A stretch of DNA of 64,000 bases, taken from NCBI RefSeq assembly GCF_024679245.1, contig NC_090175.1:53069213-53133212 (forward strand), given 5' to 3'. The notes under the pieces are model-generated. The model saw only the letters and a list, made by a program, of their open reading frames with translations. It searched no databases and was not told the origin of the DNA. This document shows positions 11,702 to 23,575 of this stretch, one piece after another. Made by a program: the position numbers and the translations under genes. The DNA is from Pseudorasbora parva (taxonomy: Eukaryota; Chordata; Actinopteri; Cypriniformes; Gobionidae). Position 1 is the stretch's first letter. Each line of letters begins with the position of its first letter.

Positions 11702-12831
11702 TTAAATATTTGAGTAATATCAACAAGTTAAATGTGGGAAAGTTATTCTAATGCAAAATTGTATGTTGTGATGGCTAATTGCAACTGTTTTTTTTCTGTT
11801 AAGGGTACACTAACATTTGAAAAAAAAAAAAATAATAATAAAAAAAAAAAAAAAAAAAAAATTATATATATATATATATATATATTATTGATTATTGAAG
11901 TAGTTATATATTATATATATTGGAGAAATATATATTTCAGTCCTTATACCTCAATTTCTTGTTTAATTCAATGTGTCATTTGTCTTTTTTGTAATCTTTT
12001 TATTTTATTCCTAAGTAAAAAGCGGTTTCTAAAACCAACTTTTTTTTTTCCCCAGTGTAAATATTACTACTCTAATGTACTAAAATGCAACGTTAAGTAG
12101 ATAATGGTCAAAGTGGTCCTTTTAAGGGTGCTGTCCCATGACTAGCCATTGTACTCGTAAGCCATTGGTTTCTTTATAAAAGGTTCAGAGAATCTCATTT
12201 ATAATGGACACTTTTTGGCTGCTTAATCCGATTACAACTTTAGTTTTGTAAATTTATATATGAAGATACCAAATACATTTGTTAAAAAACTAATATTAAG
12301 GTTTTCTTTTTTTCTTTTTTCTCTTTCTAATAAGAAACACATTCAGTCAAGTGTGTCCAAACTTGTTAGTGAAAGTGTATTTACTTGAGTTTGTGCATTC
12401 ATAATATCCCAGGCTGACTGTCATCAGAGAGAGAACGCCTCTGGATTCTTACTGTGAGTTACAAATGGTGCCATTTACCGTATCTCAGAAAGCTGCTCTG
12501 AAAGAACGTGGCTTTAATTACCATTCCTTCAAATCTTCGTTTCCCTCTTTTATCCAGCAGCACAGCACACGTTAGCATCACTAGACATGGGGATTGAAAG
12601 CAGCCCATTTTTCTTTTGGATTACCACCGTAAGCTCACATGCTTGACTACTCTTGCGATAACTTTGCATTCTGCTTGGCTTTCCTAAACAGCCTTTAATT
12701 GCCTTTATATTTATTTATTTTATTATTTTACATTTATTTTGAATGAATTATGTACAGGGTTTAAGAACAGACGAAATGTGGTCAGTTTCTTTCAGCCCAA
12801 TGCAAATGTAGGATTCTTATCAATGGCTTTT
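11702..12831. other. AT-rich and unique sequence
   Basis: An A-run and (TA) stretch occupy 11819-11886. Positions 12360-12700 are complex, repeat-free sequence with a homeodomain-type texture and could be conserved non-coding DNA. No gene was recognised. Confidence 0.35.
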
Positions 12832-13031
<200 letters not shown>

Positions 13032-13034
13032 AAA

Positions 13035-13072
<38 letters not shown>

Positions 13073-13249
13073 GATTACTCTTGCAAGTGTTTCGAGTCCC
13101 CCTGAGAAACTTTGTGTACGCTCGCAAAGAAAACAAAGCATTGACAAATCATTTTTCCTCCCATTTTATCATTTTTCCCCCATCACCATGTCTCTTTAGG
13201 GGCTCCGTAATCTAAATATATTTTAAAATGTAATTTATTCCTGTGATGA

Positions 13250-13440
13250 GAAGCTGAATTTTCAGCATCATTACTCCAGTCTTCAGTGTCACATGATTCT
13301 TCAGAAATCACAATAATATGCTGATTTGCTGCTCAAGAAACATTTTGTATTATTGTCAAAGTTGAAAACAGTTGAGCTGCTTCGTATTTTTATCTTGATG
13401 CATTTTTTTTTCAGGATTTTTTTTTTTTTCTTTTAGAAAA
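13250..13440. repeat. Dispersed cyprinid repeat, family S, left half
   Basis: It carries the family words TTTTCAGCATCATTACTCCA, TCTTCAGTGTCACATGATTC and GCTGATTTGCTGCTCAAGAA, followed by a T-rich tract with TTTTTTTCAGGATT. The right half, with its GAATAAAAG tail, is absent or too decayed. Confidence 0.65.
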
Positions 13441-15375
13441 GAATCTATTTAAAATATAAATCTAAAAAATAAAAATAAAAATGTTAACCCATTTTACACG
13501 TTCAAGTGGGCACTTATCTTGTTTTCTCAGCTTTTGGACAACAAAACAACCGGTTTATGTACATAGTGTATGAATGTACATAAAGATTTAACAATCTGGA
13601 ATGGGCCCCATATGAGAGATTAGCACAAGTGGGAATCATTTTCACCATATTTGAACCATTAAAATTGACCAACTGACTCGAACGTGAAGCGCGGCCTTGT
13701 TAATAGCTGCTGCCAGACTAGGCGTGACTCTCTGTGCCGCTTGATTTGCTGCTGATTTAACTGAGAAGAGCAAATTAGTGAGCTTAACTGCTTTCTGAAT
13801 GGAACTAGTCAATTAACATATGCTGATAAGATGCAGATATCCCACTGCATCCCATCCAGTTGTTAACTAAAAGTCACATTGCCCTGTAGATTAATGGTCT
13901 ATCGAAGAAACCCTCCTGTATTAACTCACTATTTAACAGAACGCTGAACAGGCAAGAGACCGTGGATGTAAATATTTTATGCGATTGATTCAGAAACAAG
14001 ATTTGATGTACAAAGCAACAAATGATGTCCTTTGCCTCTTTTTATATCCATTATTTGAACACTGCACACATGGTACCATCGCTTACATCACAATAGTGTT
14101 TTATATGCAAGAAGAAGCAAGTTAAATCTGATTTGATAAAAATGTTCATTAACAATCTCGTGTAGCACTTGCATCGCATGAGACATGCTTGACATACCAA
14201 AAACATAACATGGGTATTTGTAAAGGACATGCGAAGGGCTTGTTTGCAACTGAGGGACATGAGGTTTGAAATTCGGTTACAGCAAACAGCCCAGATCTTT
14301 AACTAATATGCCAAAGCAAAAGATTCATCTGTTGTTTATGGATAAATAATTGGGATGTTTATTTCCAGAACCCACTGCTGCACTATATGAACATGATCTG
14401 CACATATGCTGCATCCACTTCGCGCCTTTAGACAGAAAACAGACAATAGCCCAAAAGTCTTGCACAAACAATGATGCAGAGATTAGGATAATCTTTAAAT
14501 TGCTGCAGAATCGGGAGAAACGCCACCCTGCTGCTTTGTTCTCGACTGTTGTTTTCTTTTAATCTTTTCCTTTGATTTGGAATCCTTTTAGTAGGTACAG
14601 TATTTAATGGGCATGTCTATATGCATAGTCAGTTGCCATGACAACATGGAGAAGGAATGGCAAGTATGACATGCACCATTCAGGGTAGTTAGTGAAAGAG
14701 AAAGAATTTACTTACCGTATACCGAGTGTGGGAGTGCTCGCATATGCACTCACAAGCCCTGAAATATACCCCTGAAATCACGCTCGAACTCCACGACAGA
14801 AATGTATATTAACACCAAAAGGTACAGAAGATCTCAGCAAATTAGTTTGAACTGAATGACCGTGGTGTGGGAGGTTTTTAGAGTTTAGTTACAGATTAGT
14901 GATTACAGATACAGAACATTTTATATAAAAATATGTAAAACATTTTTTTAAAACTTATGGGTCACATTTAGGGTCACTTTTTTTTAGTTTAGGGTCACTA
15001 GATGCTTATTAGCATACATATTACTATGATAATAGAGGTTACTAAGCACATATTAATGCATTAGTATAATGCCTATAGCCTGCCAGGGTCTCTAAGATCT
15101 GTCATGTCCTATCATTCCTCCAAAATATCGCTCTTTATTGCAAGCAAACTCTTACTGCAAATGTTTTCCTCGTGTGATGGTCTTTTGTGTTATCTACTCA
15201 AATATGTGGGATTTAAAAAAAAAATGTTTATTAATATGCAAGTATTTGTGGAGGACGTTTATTATGTGTGTGTGTATATGTATTTATATGTTTATATGTA
15301 TTAGCTAAATGTTGTCACGCCTCTTAATACTGCAATATTTTTTATACATGGATTTTTATGCATGGATTAAAACAT
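13441..15375. other. Largely unique sequence
   Basis: Positions 13600-14330 are complex and repeat-free, with several ATTA cores, and look like possible conserved non-coding sequence. Positions 14950-15065 contain decayed repeat words (TTAGGGTCAC, TTATTAGCATACATATTA) related to the family at 18285 and 43451. No gene was found. Confidence 0.35.
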
Positions 15376-15700
15376 GGGGGGAGACATATGAGGACATTGG
15401 CCATGTTTCCCACTTTTCAAAATGCTTAAACATCATACATGATTAGTTTTTTTTTTAGAAAGTAAAAATGCAGAATGTTTCCTGTGATGGGTAGGTTTAG
15501 GGGCAGGGGCAGTGTAAGGGGATATAAAATACGGTTTGTACAGTATAAAAACCATTACAACTATGGAATGTCCCCATATGTCACAAAAACAAACGTGTGT
15601 GTTTTTCTAACGTGGGGATTTCAACCTGAATGCACACTGACTCACGGGGACTTGCGTCACCATGGTGACATAAATTGAGGTCCCCATGAGGAAATAAATT
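15376..15700 (+). repeat. Dispersed repeat family T
   Basis: Diagnostic words are GATGGGTAGGTTTAGGGGCA, ACGGTTTGTACAGTATAAAA and GGAATGTCCCC. The same words recur, partly degraded, at 15768-15850, on the other strand at 40040-40318, and at 52500-52745. All copies sit next to TG/CA microsatellites. I recall the family from cyprinid genomes but cannot assign a class. Confidence 0.7.
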
Positions 15701-15767
15701 ATATATTTTTATTTTATTTTATTTTATTTATTTATTTTTTAAAATAAAAATGCCTGTAGTTGTGTGT

Positions 15768-15850
15768 GTGTGTGATGGGTAGGTTTAGTGTAAGGGGAGA
15801 GAATACAGTTTGTACAGTATAACAACTAATATGTCTATGGAGAGTCCCTT
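15768..15850 (+). repeat. Dispersed repeat family T, partial
   Basis: It starts in a short TG run and has GATGGGTAGGTTTAGTGTAA and CAGTTTGTACAGTATAACAA. It precedes sequence shared with the piggyBac element at 52.9 kb. Confidence 0.65.
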
Positions 15851-16061
15851 CAATGATAGTGAACCAGGTGTGTGAGTGAGAGAGAGTTTTGTGTTTCTCC
15901 CCATGCCATTCCCGGACAAGTTTGCAAGGTCTGCTCTCACTTTCCCGCACATTTTACCCTCTGTCTTGCAGGAACCAAACTTTATTTTCTCTTTGCAAAA
16001 TGGGGGCGGGACACCATAAATATAGCTTTGCCGGTGTTGTTCCTTTTTACAACTGATCGAC

Positions 16062-16427
16062 ATGGCCAAAAGATTTGCTGCTCAGAGGGCCTTGCAATTG
16101 ATTTTGGAAGCGAGTGAAGCTTTTGATAACGTAGAGCAGGGGTGGCGAACGTCGGTCCTGGAGATCCACAGTCCTGCATAGTTTTGCTTCAACCCAAATC
16201 AAACACACCTGAACAAGGCCTGAAGTGTTACAGGAAAGCTACAGGCAGGTGAGCCATTTCAGGGCTGGAACTGATTTCTGCAGGACTGAGGTAAACCAGG
16301 ACCGGAGTTCGCCGCCCCTGCTGTAAAGTAAGAGCTTTCAGAGTGTGAGGATCACATTTCAGAACATTCAGAGTCTGACAGTGACTTTGAAGAAGATGAG
16401 ATTGGGAATCAGCTAGTTACAAAATGA
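16062..16427 (+). pseudogene. piggyBac-type transposase N-terminus, split by hAT insertion
   Basis: piggyBac transposases excise and insert elements at TTAA. The ATG at 16062 opens MAKRFAAQRALQLILEASEA and runs without a stop to 16136, where a hAT element enters. After it the same frame gives ELSECEDHISEHSESDSDFE and EDEIGNQ up to TGA at 16425-16427. An acidic N-terminus of this type fits PGBD4-like piggyBac transposases. Element plus 8-bp duplication is 192 bases, a multiple of three, so the frame is preserved. Removing it leaves one TAA at 16329-16331. The catalytic DDD domain is absent. Assignment rests on recall of the acidic N-terminal style and on the flanking piggyBac ends. Confidence 0.7.
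16137..16320. mobile_element. 184-bp hAT-type non-autonomous element
   Basis: It begins CAGGGGTGGCGAAC and ends with the inverse GTTCGCCGCCCCTG. Subterminal GGTCCTGG / CCAGGACC are also mirrored. The flanking octamers ACGTAGAG and CTGTAAAG agree at five of eight positions, an aged 8-bp duplication as made by hAT elements. This is a family I know from zebrafish. It sits within the piggyBac transposase start. Confidence 0.85.
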
Positions 16428-16471
16428 AGAAGAGCTTACACCTTTCACTTTGTCCTCTTCCTGTCTGGAAC

Positions 16472-16479
16472 TGCTGTTA

Positions 16480-16510
<31 letters not shown>

Positions 16511-16527
16511 CGTGCGTGCGCGCGCGC

Positions 16528-16568
<41 letters not shown>
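16472..16568. repeat. (TG)n/(CG)n alternating microsatellite
   Basis: A TG array with an internal TGCG and pure CG core near 16507-16531. Strict purine-pyrimidine alternation over about 95 bases favours Z-DNA. Confidence 0.95.
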
Positions 16569-16569
<1 letters not shown>

Positions 16570-16759
16570 CCTGAATGGGTTATATTTCTTATGAAGTTCA
16601 GATAACTTATATTTCCACTAATATCTTGATTTTAAATGATTTTCTTTTCTTGTATTACATTGAAAAAAAAAAAAAAAAAAAAAAAGAAAAAAAAACGACT
16701 AGCACTTTAATACCTAAAGGTGGACTAACAAAGGTAAAGGGTTTATATTCAGCGTAAAG

Positions 16760-17380
16760 CGTTCCACCCATAGGGGCGGCCATTGCTAACCAAGCCATCA
16801 CCTGCTGTTAGCATCCCATTGACTCCCATTCATTTTTGAGTCACTTTGACAGTGAATAACTTTACATCTGAGACGTTTAAAGACTCCATTTGTCCATTGT
16901 TTGTTTCTTAAGAAACACAACAATGCATAAAAGGCTCCATTACCTTGTATCTTACACTATCGCCCCGCAGAAGCTGTTTTTGTAAAAATAGGCTAACAAT
17001 TGCGTCATAACCAACGCGACTCTGTCGCACAGTTGAGAAATTACCGTATAGACCTGAGGAGACGCTCGCAGGCAATCTTTACTGTCTATGAGACAGTCGG
17101 GGGGACGTGGAGACATAAAGTCTGATAAAGTCAAGGGGGAAGAATGGGGAGAAGCCCATAGTGAGCAAAAAGCAACAGGAGAAAATATTTAAACAACATG
17201 ATTCAGCTTTCACTTTCCACATCTACTAGAAGACCTACAGCTGTCAGACAGGAGGCTCACGTCACATCTACGTCGTCAAGCTCAGTCTGAGCCTGCGCAG
17301 TTCGCTCAGCCATCAGGAAGTAAGTGCCTCTAAGTTGACTTCATTTTTTCGCCGTTGACGTCAATGGGATCGCTCTGTCC
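16760..17380. repeat. Dispersed cyprinid repeat inserted in the piggyBac remnant
   Basis: Words such as CATTGACTCCCATTCATTTT, TAAAGACTCCATTTGTCCAT and AAAAGGCTCCATTACCTTGT belong to a common cyprinid repeat that I recall but cannot classify. A perfect CRE octamer (TGACGTCA) lies at 17356-17363. Ends are not defined. Confidence 0.5.
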
Positions 17381-17600
17381 ATTTCTTTTACTGTCTATGT
17401 TTATATTACTAATTAGGATGAAGTAAACATCTGTTGAGTATTTTAGCATAAAATTGTTTGATATGGTTGATTTAAATGTCCAAAAATGCAGCGGGTCCAC
17501 CAGACCCACGGACACTGGCTGAAGAACAAAAATATGAACACCACACAAGGGTTCATTAAGGAGTGGATGGGGCGGGTGAGGTGGGATGAGGGAGCTTTAA

Positions 17601-18150
17601 GCCGGGTGCACACTGTGCGATTTTGGCCACGATTTGGCCGTCTGAGACAAATTTAGCAAATCCTAAAAGATTCCTCAGATCCTAGGCTAAAATCGGACAT
17701 CTTTGATCGTAGTCTGACATGTTCACCGGCAGCCGATTAATCAGCGCTGCGATCAAATTTTACCTCAGACGAAATTCTGGCAGTGTCAGAAGATTTGGCA
17801 CTGAATCCTGCAGTGTGACTTCTCCTACGATGACAGTCAAATATCTCCGTTTTTCAAGACAAACTATGACCAAAACGAGAGCTAGAGATTTATTTGTAGC
17901 CAGCATTTCAATCCCGCGTGTAATGCAGCTCACTGTCACCAAATGTGTCATTCATTGATGATATAAAACTCCGGACGAGTTTTCTTGTGCGCGTCCGTTT
18001 TTAGCGCGCCTTCACTATCGTGCAGTCTGACATTAATGACTACTGTGATCTTACAGTGTGACGTGGCTTACATCGAGGATCATGTTCGTACAGTCTGAAA
18101 AGGGACATTCGCAAAGGATTTTGAAAAATCGCACAGTGTGCAGGACCCAT
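17601..18150. mobile_element. Foldback DNA transposon, superfamily unknown
   Basis: GCACACTGTGCGATTTT at 17608-17624 is exactly inverted at 18125-18141. The ends just outside are GCCGGG and ACCCATTGG, imperfectly mirrored. The interior is CpG-containing with no long conserved frame. I found no clear target-site duplication, so the exact borders are approximate. Confidence 0.65.
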
Positions 18151-18281
18151 TGGTGAGTGTGAATGCACATGTGCTGTATTATCTTTGTCTCAAGGACCCC
18201 TTTGACAACGAGATGTTACATCTCAAGAGATTATCCTCCTAACAACAACACATTTCGATTTCGAAATGTGAAAAGGAACAT

Positions 18282-18470
18282 TTATTTGACACTTTATTCT
18301 CCATGACTATTGACCATATGCTGCGTCCCTTAATCCCACCCAGTACCTAAACTTAACGCCTTACTAGATATTATTAAACAGTATTTAGGAGTTTATTGAG
18401 GCAAACGCCATTGTTAATAGTGAGAATTGTACCCTAATCTAAATTGTGACAAAATAAAATAAAAATAATG
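18282..18470 (-). repeat. hAT-like repeat family B2, decayed copy
   Basis: The minus strand reads TTAATAATATCTAGTAAGGC and TTGCCTCAATAAACTCCTAA, words shared with the insertion at 43451-43728. It is truncated and diverged. Confidence 0.5.
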
Positions 18471-20470
18471 CTGGCCTAGCCATTAAATTATGATGTAAGA
18501 CGATATATTTTTGGATATTTTCTGTAAATGTTAATGCAGGTATTTTATTATGGTGTACACAGTATAATCAAGAATTGCAAGCTACAACGTTGCCTTTTTC
18601 CTGCTGTATTGATGGTGTCCTGCAGAGTGTTTATTTTTGTATTTTTTGTTGAATAATGTATGGGGGAAAGTCTACAGGACACATTTGACTTGCACAAAAA
18701 AGTCATGCGTCTAATAATATAACAAGTGGCAACAGTTGGTTTGAGGGGATTAGCAAAAGATCAATATTTCATTTAACTTTTAATTAAAATATTTTAAAAA
18801 AGGTTTTTATAGTCTGCAAACCTTTATCAAAAATAAATTAAACCTGTAATATTCATATCCATGCCCAAGCACTCAGAACACGTTTCTCAGCACATTTATT
18901 ATTTAACCTGATATTGTTTTCGTGTTTGCATGACTACTTTTTCTTTAAAAATTCTTTTTAATTTTTGATCTTATGGTTTTATGGATTCCAGGAATGCTTA
19001 ACAAACACCCCCTAGAAAAAAACAAAAACAAAACATTTTTGCATAACCATTTAGGAGACTTGAGAATAAAAAATGGAGCAAAATAAACCCTTTCACTTGA
19101 AGAAGCCACTCAGATGCACATTTGCATAAATATGCATCTTCTAACTTGATGTTTTTGACATTGGATGTGAAGCTAGAAAATAAGCCGAAGGCTAGCAAAT
19201 GACTAACGCAACCTCAACACTTCTCCGGCCGGCTATCACGGCAGGGGGATGACAGAAAGAGCGATGAGAGAGAAAAGCCTGAATACATAGAAACAGAAAA
19301 CACACAAGTCAAATAACATCTCTTTTCATGCCTATAGAAGAAACAGACCACACAGATAAAATAAGCTTCCCCGGCAAATGGAAATAATCCTGCTCTATTT
19401 ATTTTAAACATCAGAAATGGTTAAAAGGTCATCCGGTCTTATATTGATGTCACACTGAGTCAGGTTTAAAGATAACAGAGTTTTTCCGCAGGTCATTTAG
19501 AGCCAGATGCTCTGGCTGCATGTTGTGATCATCTCAGCTGATCCAACACAATCTCATGGTAATGCGTATCAATAGTACGAGTGTGAAATCTTGTGTGTTT
19601 ATTCTGTTGTTTTACTACTGCATTATGAAATTGCTTGCTACGAGAAAGACAATGAAGCATGTTAGGAGAACGTAAAAACCACTAAACTGTATTTGCGTGC
19701 GAGTCCTTTCTGCATCACCACACACTCTCTGTCTGGACTCAACCTCAGACGGCACACTTACTGACCGCTCATGATCGTCTAATAGCCTGTGGCACAGAAA
19801 ATTGGCAACTGCTTTCTCCAAGCCAGCTTCAATCAGCTTAACATAATTTGTAGGATTCAGGGTCCTTTTTATCACTTTGCCAAGAATCAAAGTGGAGTTT
19901 ATAAGGTCTCTGCATTCGCCAAAGTTCATGCCAAAGGTCGTCAAAGATTCATGCCGTCTAAGACTGAGGTCCATGCACAATTGCTGACTGAATTATGTAG
20001 ATCATAGACAGGCTTACTGATTTTTCCTCTAGCAGTTTTACACTGAAAGGACAACACAATTAACCCTTAAATAATGCATGAATGCTTCACCAATCATTAT
20101 TACATATTCTAGTCTTTTTTATATGGATCTCTACCTGTAGTGATGATATAAAACTCTCCTGATATTAGAGTAGCAATTGCAGACGAATAAAGTAAAGCCT
20201 ATTGTGTTAGCTTTTGGAACTTGGAAGGGTTCAGTTTGAGGAGATGTTTTATACCATCACCACTGTCCTCATCACAGCTCATTTCCCTGTCGAAAATATA
20301 CGTTCACTTTTGCACACCTTGTGCTAACCCAATAGTATTTCAACACCACAGGTTGCCAGCACATTGCTGCCATGGAAGCCTGCAAACAAACTAGGTCAGA
20401 GATCACATATTCTACCTGACCTAAAAAGCCTATGCATCGAACTTAAAATCTCAAAAAGCACATTAAAACG
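18471..20470. other. Mostly unique sequence; one palindromic-repeat fragment
   Basis: Positions 19537-19590 (AATAGTACGAGTGTGAAAT) are a fragment of the palindromic family at 31194. Positions 19590-20020 are complex unique sequence. On its minus strand a 121-codon frame (19615-19980) has no domain I recognise and no supporting splice signals. No gene is called. Confidence 0.35.
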
Positions 20471-20477
20471 CGGATAA

Positions 20478-20701
20478 ATAGAGCAGTTTTGGGATGTGGT
20501 GGGGATTCGCATCATGGATGTGCAGCTGACAAATCTGCAGCAACTGTGTGATGCTGTCATATCAATATGGAGCAAGATCTCTGAGGAATGTTTCCAGCAG
20601 CTTGTTGAATATATGCCATGAAGTATTAAGGCAGTTCTGGAGGCAAACGGGGGTCCAGCCTGGTACTAGCAAGGTATACCTAATAAAGTGTCCAGCGAGT
20701 G
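20478..20701 (+). pseudogene. Tc1-type transposase C-terminal fragment, family D
   Basis: It ends in the inverted repeat TACCTAATAAAGTGTCCAGC and TA at 20702-20703. Upstream words (GACAAATCTGCAGCAACTGT, TCTCTGAGGAATGTTTCCAG) are the C-terminal coding part of a Tc1-type transposase common in fish. Frameshifts break it and the catalytic domain is missing. The N-terminal part of the same family occurs at 50340-50712. Confidence 0.8.
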
Positions 20702-20920
20702 TATGTATCAGGGAAATATTTACTGCTATGTAAAAAGAGAATTACATTAAAATGGGGCAAAATTAAACATGACCTGCGTTGCTTTATAATGTTTGAGGTG
20801 CACTGACAAGGTTAGTTTGATTTTACATCAAAATTGTCATAAATCATAAAAAGGCATTTTTCCTACCCAGATTTTAGCCTTCTAATTTGAACACTCTGTT
20901 TGAAGGGGTGTGTGTGCTGT

Positions 20921-21580
20921 GAGACTCTAGTGTAAATGCCCACTGCTGTGATTGGCTGCTGTGAGACCTCAGTGTAAACACCCACTGCTGTGATTGGCTG
21001 CTGTAAGACCTCAGTGTAAATGCCCACTGCTGTGATTGGCTGTTGTGAGACCTCAGTGTAAACGCCCACTGCTGTGATTGGATGCTGTAAGACCTCAGTG
21101 TAAACACCCACTACTGTGATTGGCTGCTGTAAGACCTCAGTGTAAATGCCCACTGCTGTGATTGGCTGCTGTGAGACTTCAGTGTAAACACCCACTGCTG
21201 TGATTGGCTGCTGTGAGACCTCAGTGTAAACACCCACTGCTGTGATTTGCTGCTGTGAGACTTCAGTGTAAACGCCCACTGCTGTGATTGGCTGTTGTGA
21301 GTCTTCAGTGTAAATGCCAACTGCTGTGATTGGCTGTTGTGAGTCCTCAGTGTAAACGCCCACTGCTGTGATTGGCTGCTGTGAGACTTCAGTGTAAATG
21401 CCCACTGCTGTGATTGGCTGCTGTGAGACTTCAGTGTAAACGCCCACTGCTGTGATTGGCTGTTGTGAGTCCTCAGTGTAAATGCCCACTGCTGTGATTG
21501 GCTGCTGTGAGACTTCAGTGTAAACGCCCACTGCTGTGATTGGCTGTTGTGAGTCCTCAGTGTAAATGCCCACTGCTGTG
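20921..21580. repeat. 42-bp minisatellite, about 16 copies
   Basis: The unit reads CACTGCTGTGATTGGCTGCT and GTGAGACTTCAGTGTAAACG, then CC. Copies differ by a few substitutions, mostly at CAC/CGC/TGC, GCTGCTG/GCTGTTG and GAGACTTC/GAGTCCTC. Since 42 is divisible by three and the unit lacks stops in one minus frame, a meaningless 270-codon repeat frame results (20863-21675). Each unit contains an inverted CCAAT box (GATTGGCTG). The array continues at 22282-22400 beyond a hAT insertion. Confidence 0.95.
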
Positions 21581-22281
21581 CAGGCCTGTCGCAACAAACT
21601 AAACAATTGCTTCAGGCCCCGAGCTGGCCTGGGGACCCAAGACAACAACAGGTTAAGAATAAAATGCAGCGACAAACTGTGTGAGCACCCTTTTGATAGT
21701 CAATGCAGTAAAGTGCAATGACACAATTATCAGGATCCCCCTCAAGGGGGCCCTCTCAGTAGTCTGACAGCAGCCAGCCAACCACGTGATCTCTGCTGCC
21801 GGCAAAGTACAAAATCCTCGGCAGTCTTCATAAAGCAGAATTATGCTTCAGGAAGTCAAAAAAGAAAAAAAATATATATACAGGAAGAGGAGGTTAAGAA
21901 AAATCAAGATGGTGGTAAGTGATAAATTACACTGGATACAATAGCTCTACTTGTCTTGTACAAAAATGGTGAAATTTTGCAGCAGGTAGGCTAGCAAAAA
22001 TATGTCTATGTTAGCTACCTGCCTGACAGCAAATGCTGCTTGTCACGAACAGCCACTTTTTTTTCCGAATGGACGGAATATGGTTACATACTGTAATATT
22101 TTTAACAGGATAAGGAAGACGTAGATCTGTTCAAGAATCACTGTTTATTGTATTTAATAACATGACATTTCTATAGCTTTGTAATAGGTTTTGATGGAAG
22201 TGTCATAGCATGCTATACTAACTATTATTTATGCCATGCCTCCATTTTGCTTAGGGCCCCAAATTTCTTCAAACGTCCCTG
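21581..22281. mobile_element. 701-bp hAT-type element inside the minisatellite
   Basis: It starts CAGGCCTGTCGCAACAAAC and ends with the roughly inverse GTTTGAAGAAATTTGGGGCC motif read on the minus strand (plus strand end ACGTCCCTG). The octamer CTGCTGTG is present on both sides (21573-21580 and 22282-22289), a perfect 8-bp target duplication drawn from the minisatellite unit. No transposase frame is visible. Confidence 0.88.
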
Positions 22282-22402
22282 CTGCTGTGATTGGCTGCTG
22301 TGAGACTTCAGTGTAAACGCCCACTGCTGTGATTGGCTGCTGTGAGACTTCAATGTAAATGCCCACTGCTGTGATTGGCTGCTGTGAGACTTCAGTGTAA
22401 TG
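22282..22402. repeat. 42-bp minisatellite, continuation (about 2.8 copies)
   Basis: The same 42-bp unit resumes directly after the hAT element, and the last copy is cut in AGTGTAATG. Confidence 0.95.
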
Positions 22403-23115
22403 TAAATGTATTACATAACTGTCTCAAACTTTTATCATGTTTTTACTATTACTATTTTTACTATTACTATTATTACTATACTATTAAAAGTTTTGATTAT
22501 AGCATTATATTTCAATCTATGGCATTATATTCAGATCGTGCGTGGTACGCAAGGTTGCAGTAATGAGCACTGTAGCCGATGACAGACATGTTAAGCACAT
22601 GAATCCAGTGATCTTGACATTGCCAATCGATTTCTACATATTAGCAAATGCTTTCATCATAACTAGCTGTGCAAACACAATATAAATAAAATGTTCATTA
22701 ATAATTAGGATTTTAGGCATAAGTCCAGAACTCAGTCACTGATAAACTCACGCTGTTTGATTGACAGCTCAAGCAATTGCAAAGGAAGCATTATTTGATC
22801 ACTTTTGATATATAATATAATCAGAGTTTAAATAACATCATTTTCATCCTGCTAAGAGCAACAATGTGAAGTTGACCGTTTAGTCACTGGTTTAGATGCA
22901 CAGAGACAAAGAACATCTGACTGTACATGAATCATTACATATCAGATATTACTGGTCACAGATCAGGCATTAGAACTAACACGGTTACTCATGTTGTGAC
23001 ATTACTGTCGAGTCCATGTCGTAAAAGTCTGTTTGCAAAGCCAGCAGCAAAATTATGACTGATTTACCAAAGAATCCACAGTGAAATAAATTGAATACAA
23101 ATAAAAAACACTCAA
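22403..23115. other. Unique sequence with a TTA-rich patch
   Basis: Positions 22440-22482 are an irregular (ACTATT)/(ATT) tract. The rest shows no recognised feature. Confidence 0.3.
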
Positions 23116-23514
23116 AGGAACTGTATGTAAGAAATGTATTTCAATTAATCATAAAATGGCCCTGATATGTCAGTAGACATAAATAAATCATGTTAATTTC
23201 ATATACTTATATCACTGACGACAGTAGTCCGGCCAGGATATTGTCATTTAAAAGTTGTTGTTGCAGCCCTCAACTGATGTTGATGTTGACATGTTGTGTT
23301 TTGGCCTGAAGCTCCTCCCTTCACCTATCGACCAATCACAAAGTCAGTAGTGTTTCGGCATTTGGGTTGCCAGATCTGCTCTAGTTACCAAAGCTGCAGC
23401 TACAAACGTTCCTGCTGATCCTGCAGCCGATCTGGCAACCTCGAGTCAGGGGGAGGGGGAGAGGGGAAAGTGATTGCAGTACCAGTTTTGGCCACAATCT
23501 TACATACACTTCCT
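23116..23514. mobile_element. 399-bp TTAA-type non-autonomous DNA transposon
   Basis: The left end AGGAACTGTATGTAAG follows TCAA (a degraded TTAA). The right end CTTACATACACTTCCT is followed by TTAA at 23515-23518. Inside, GGTTGCCAGATCTG and its loose inverse CGATCTGGCAACC form a subterminal palindrome. No transposase. Confidence 0.75.
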
Positions 23515-23520
23515 TTAAAC

Positions 23521-23527
<7 letters not shown>

Positions 23528-23575
<48 letters not shown>

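Larger units (their letters stand above)
15851..17556 (+). mobile_element. Rearranged piggyBac-type element remnant
   Basis: Three blocks match the complete element at 52201-53169. These are 15880-15935 (GTTTCTCCCCATGCCATTCC against the region near 52930), 16440-16480 (CTGCTGTTAGTGTGTG against 52480) and the right end 17385-17556, which ends AACACCACACAAGGG. Here the final TTAA has become TTCA. The transposase start lies at 16062. A 184-bp hAT element, a TG/CG array and another repeat (16760-17380) are inserted. The left terminus was not found. Confidence 0.7.

Noticed and set aside
19615..19980. 121-codon minus-strand frame with a hydrophobic C-terminal stretch
   Set aside because: No recognised domain and no splice or promoter context; within a stretch that looks non-coding. 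Kept only as a note.
20863..21675. 270-codon minus-strand frame of 14-residue repeats
   Set aside because: It is a by-product of a stop-free 42-bp minisatellite; no promoter, no unique coding part and a hAT element cuts the array.
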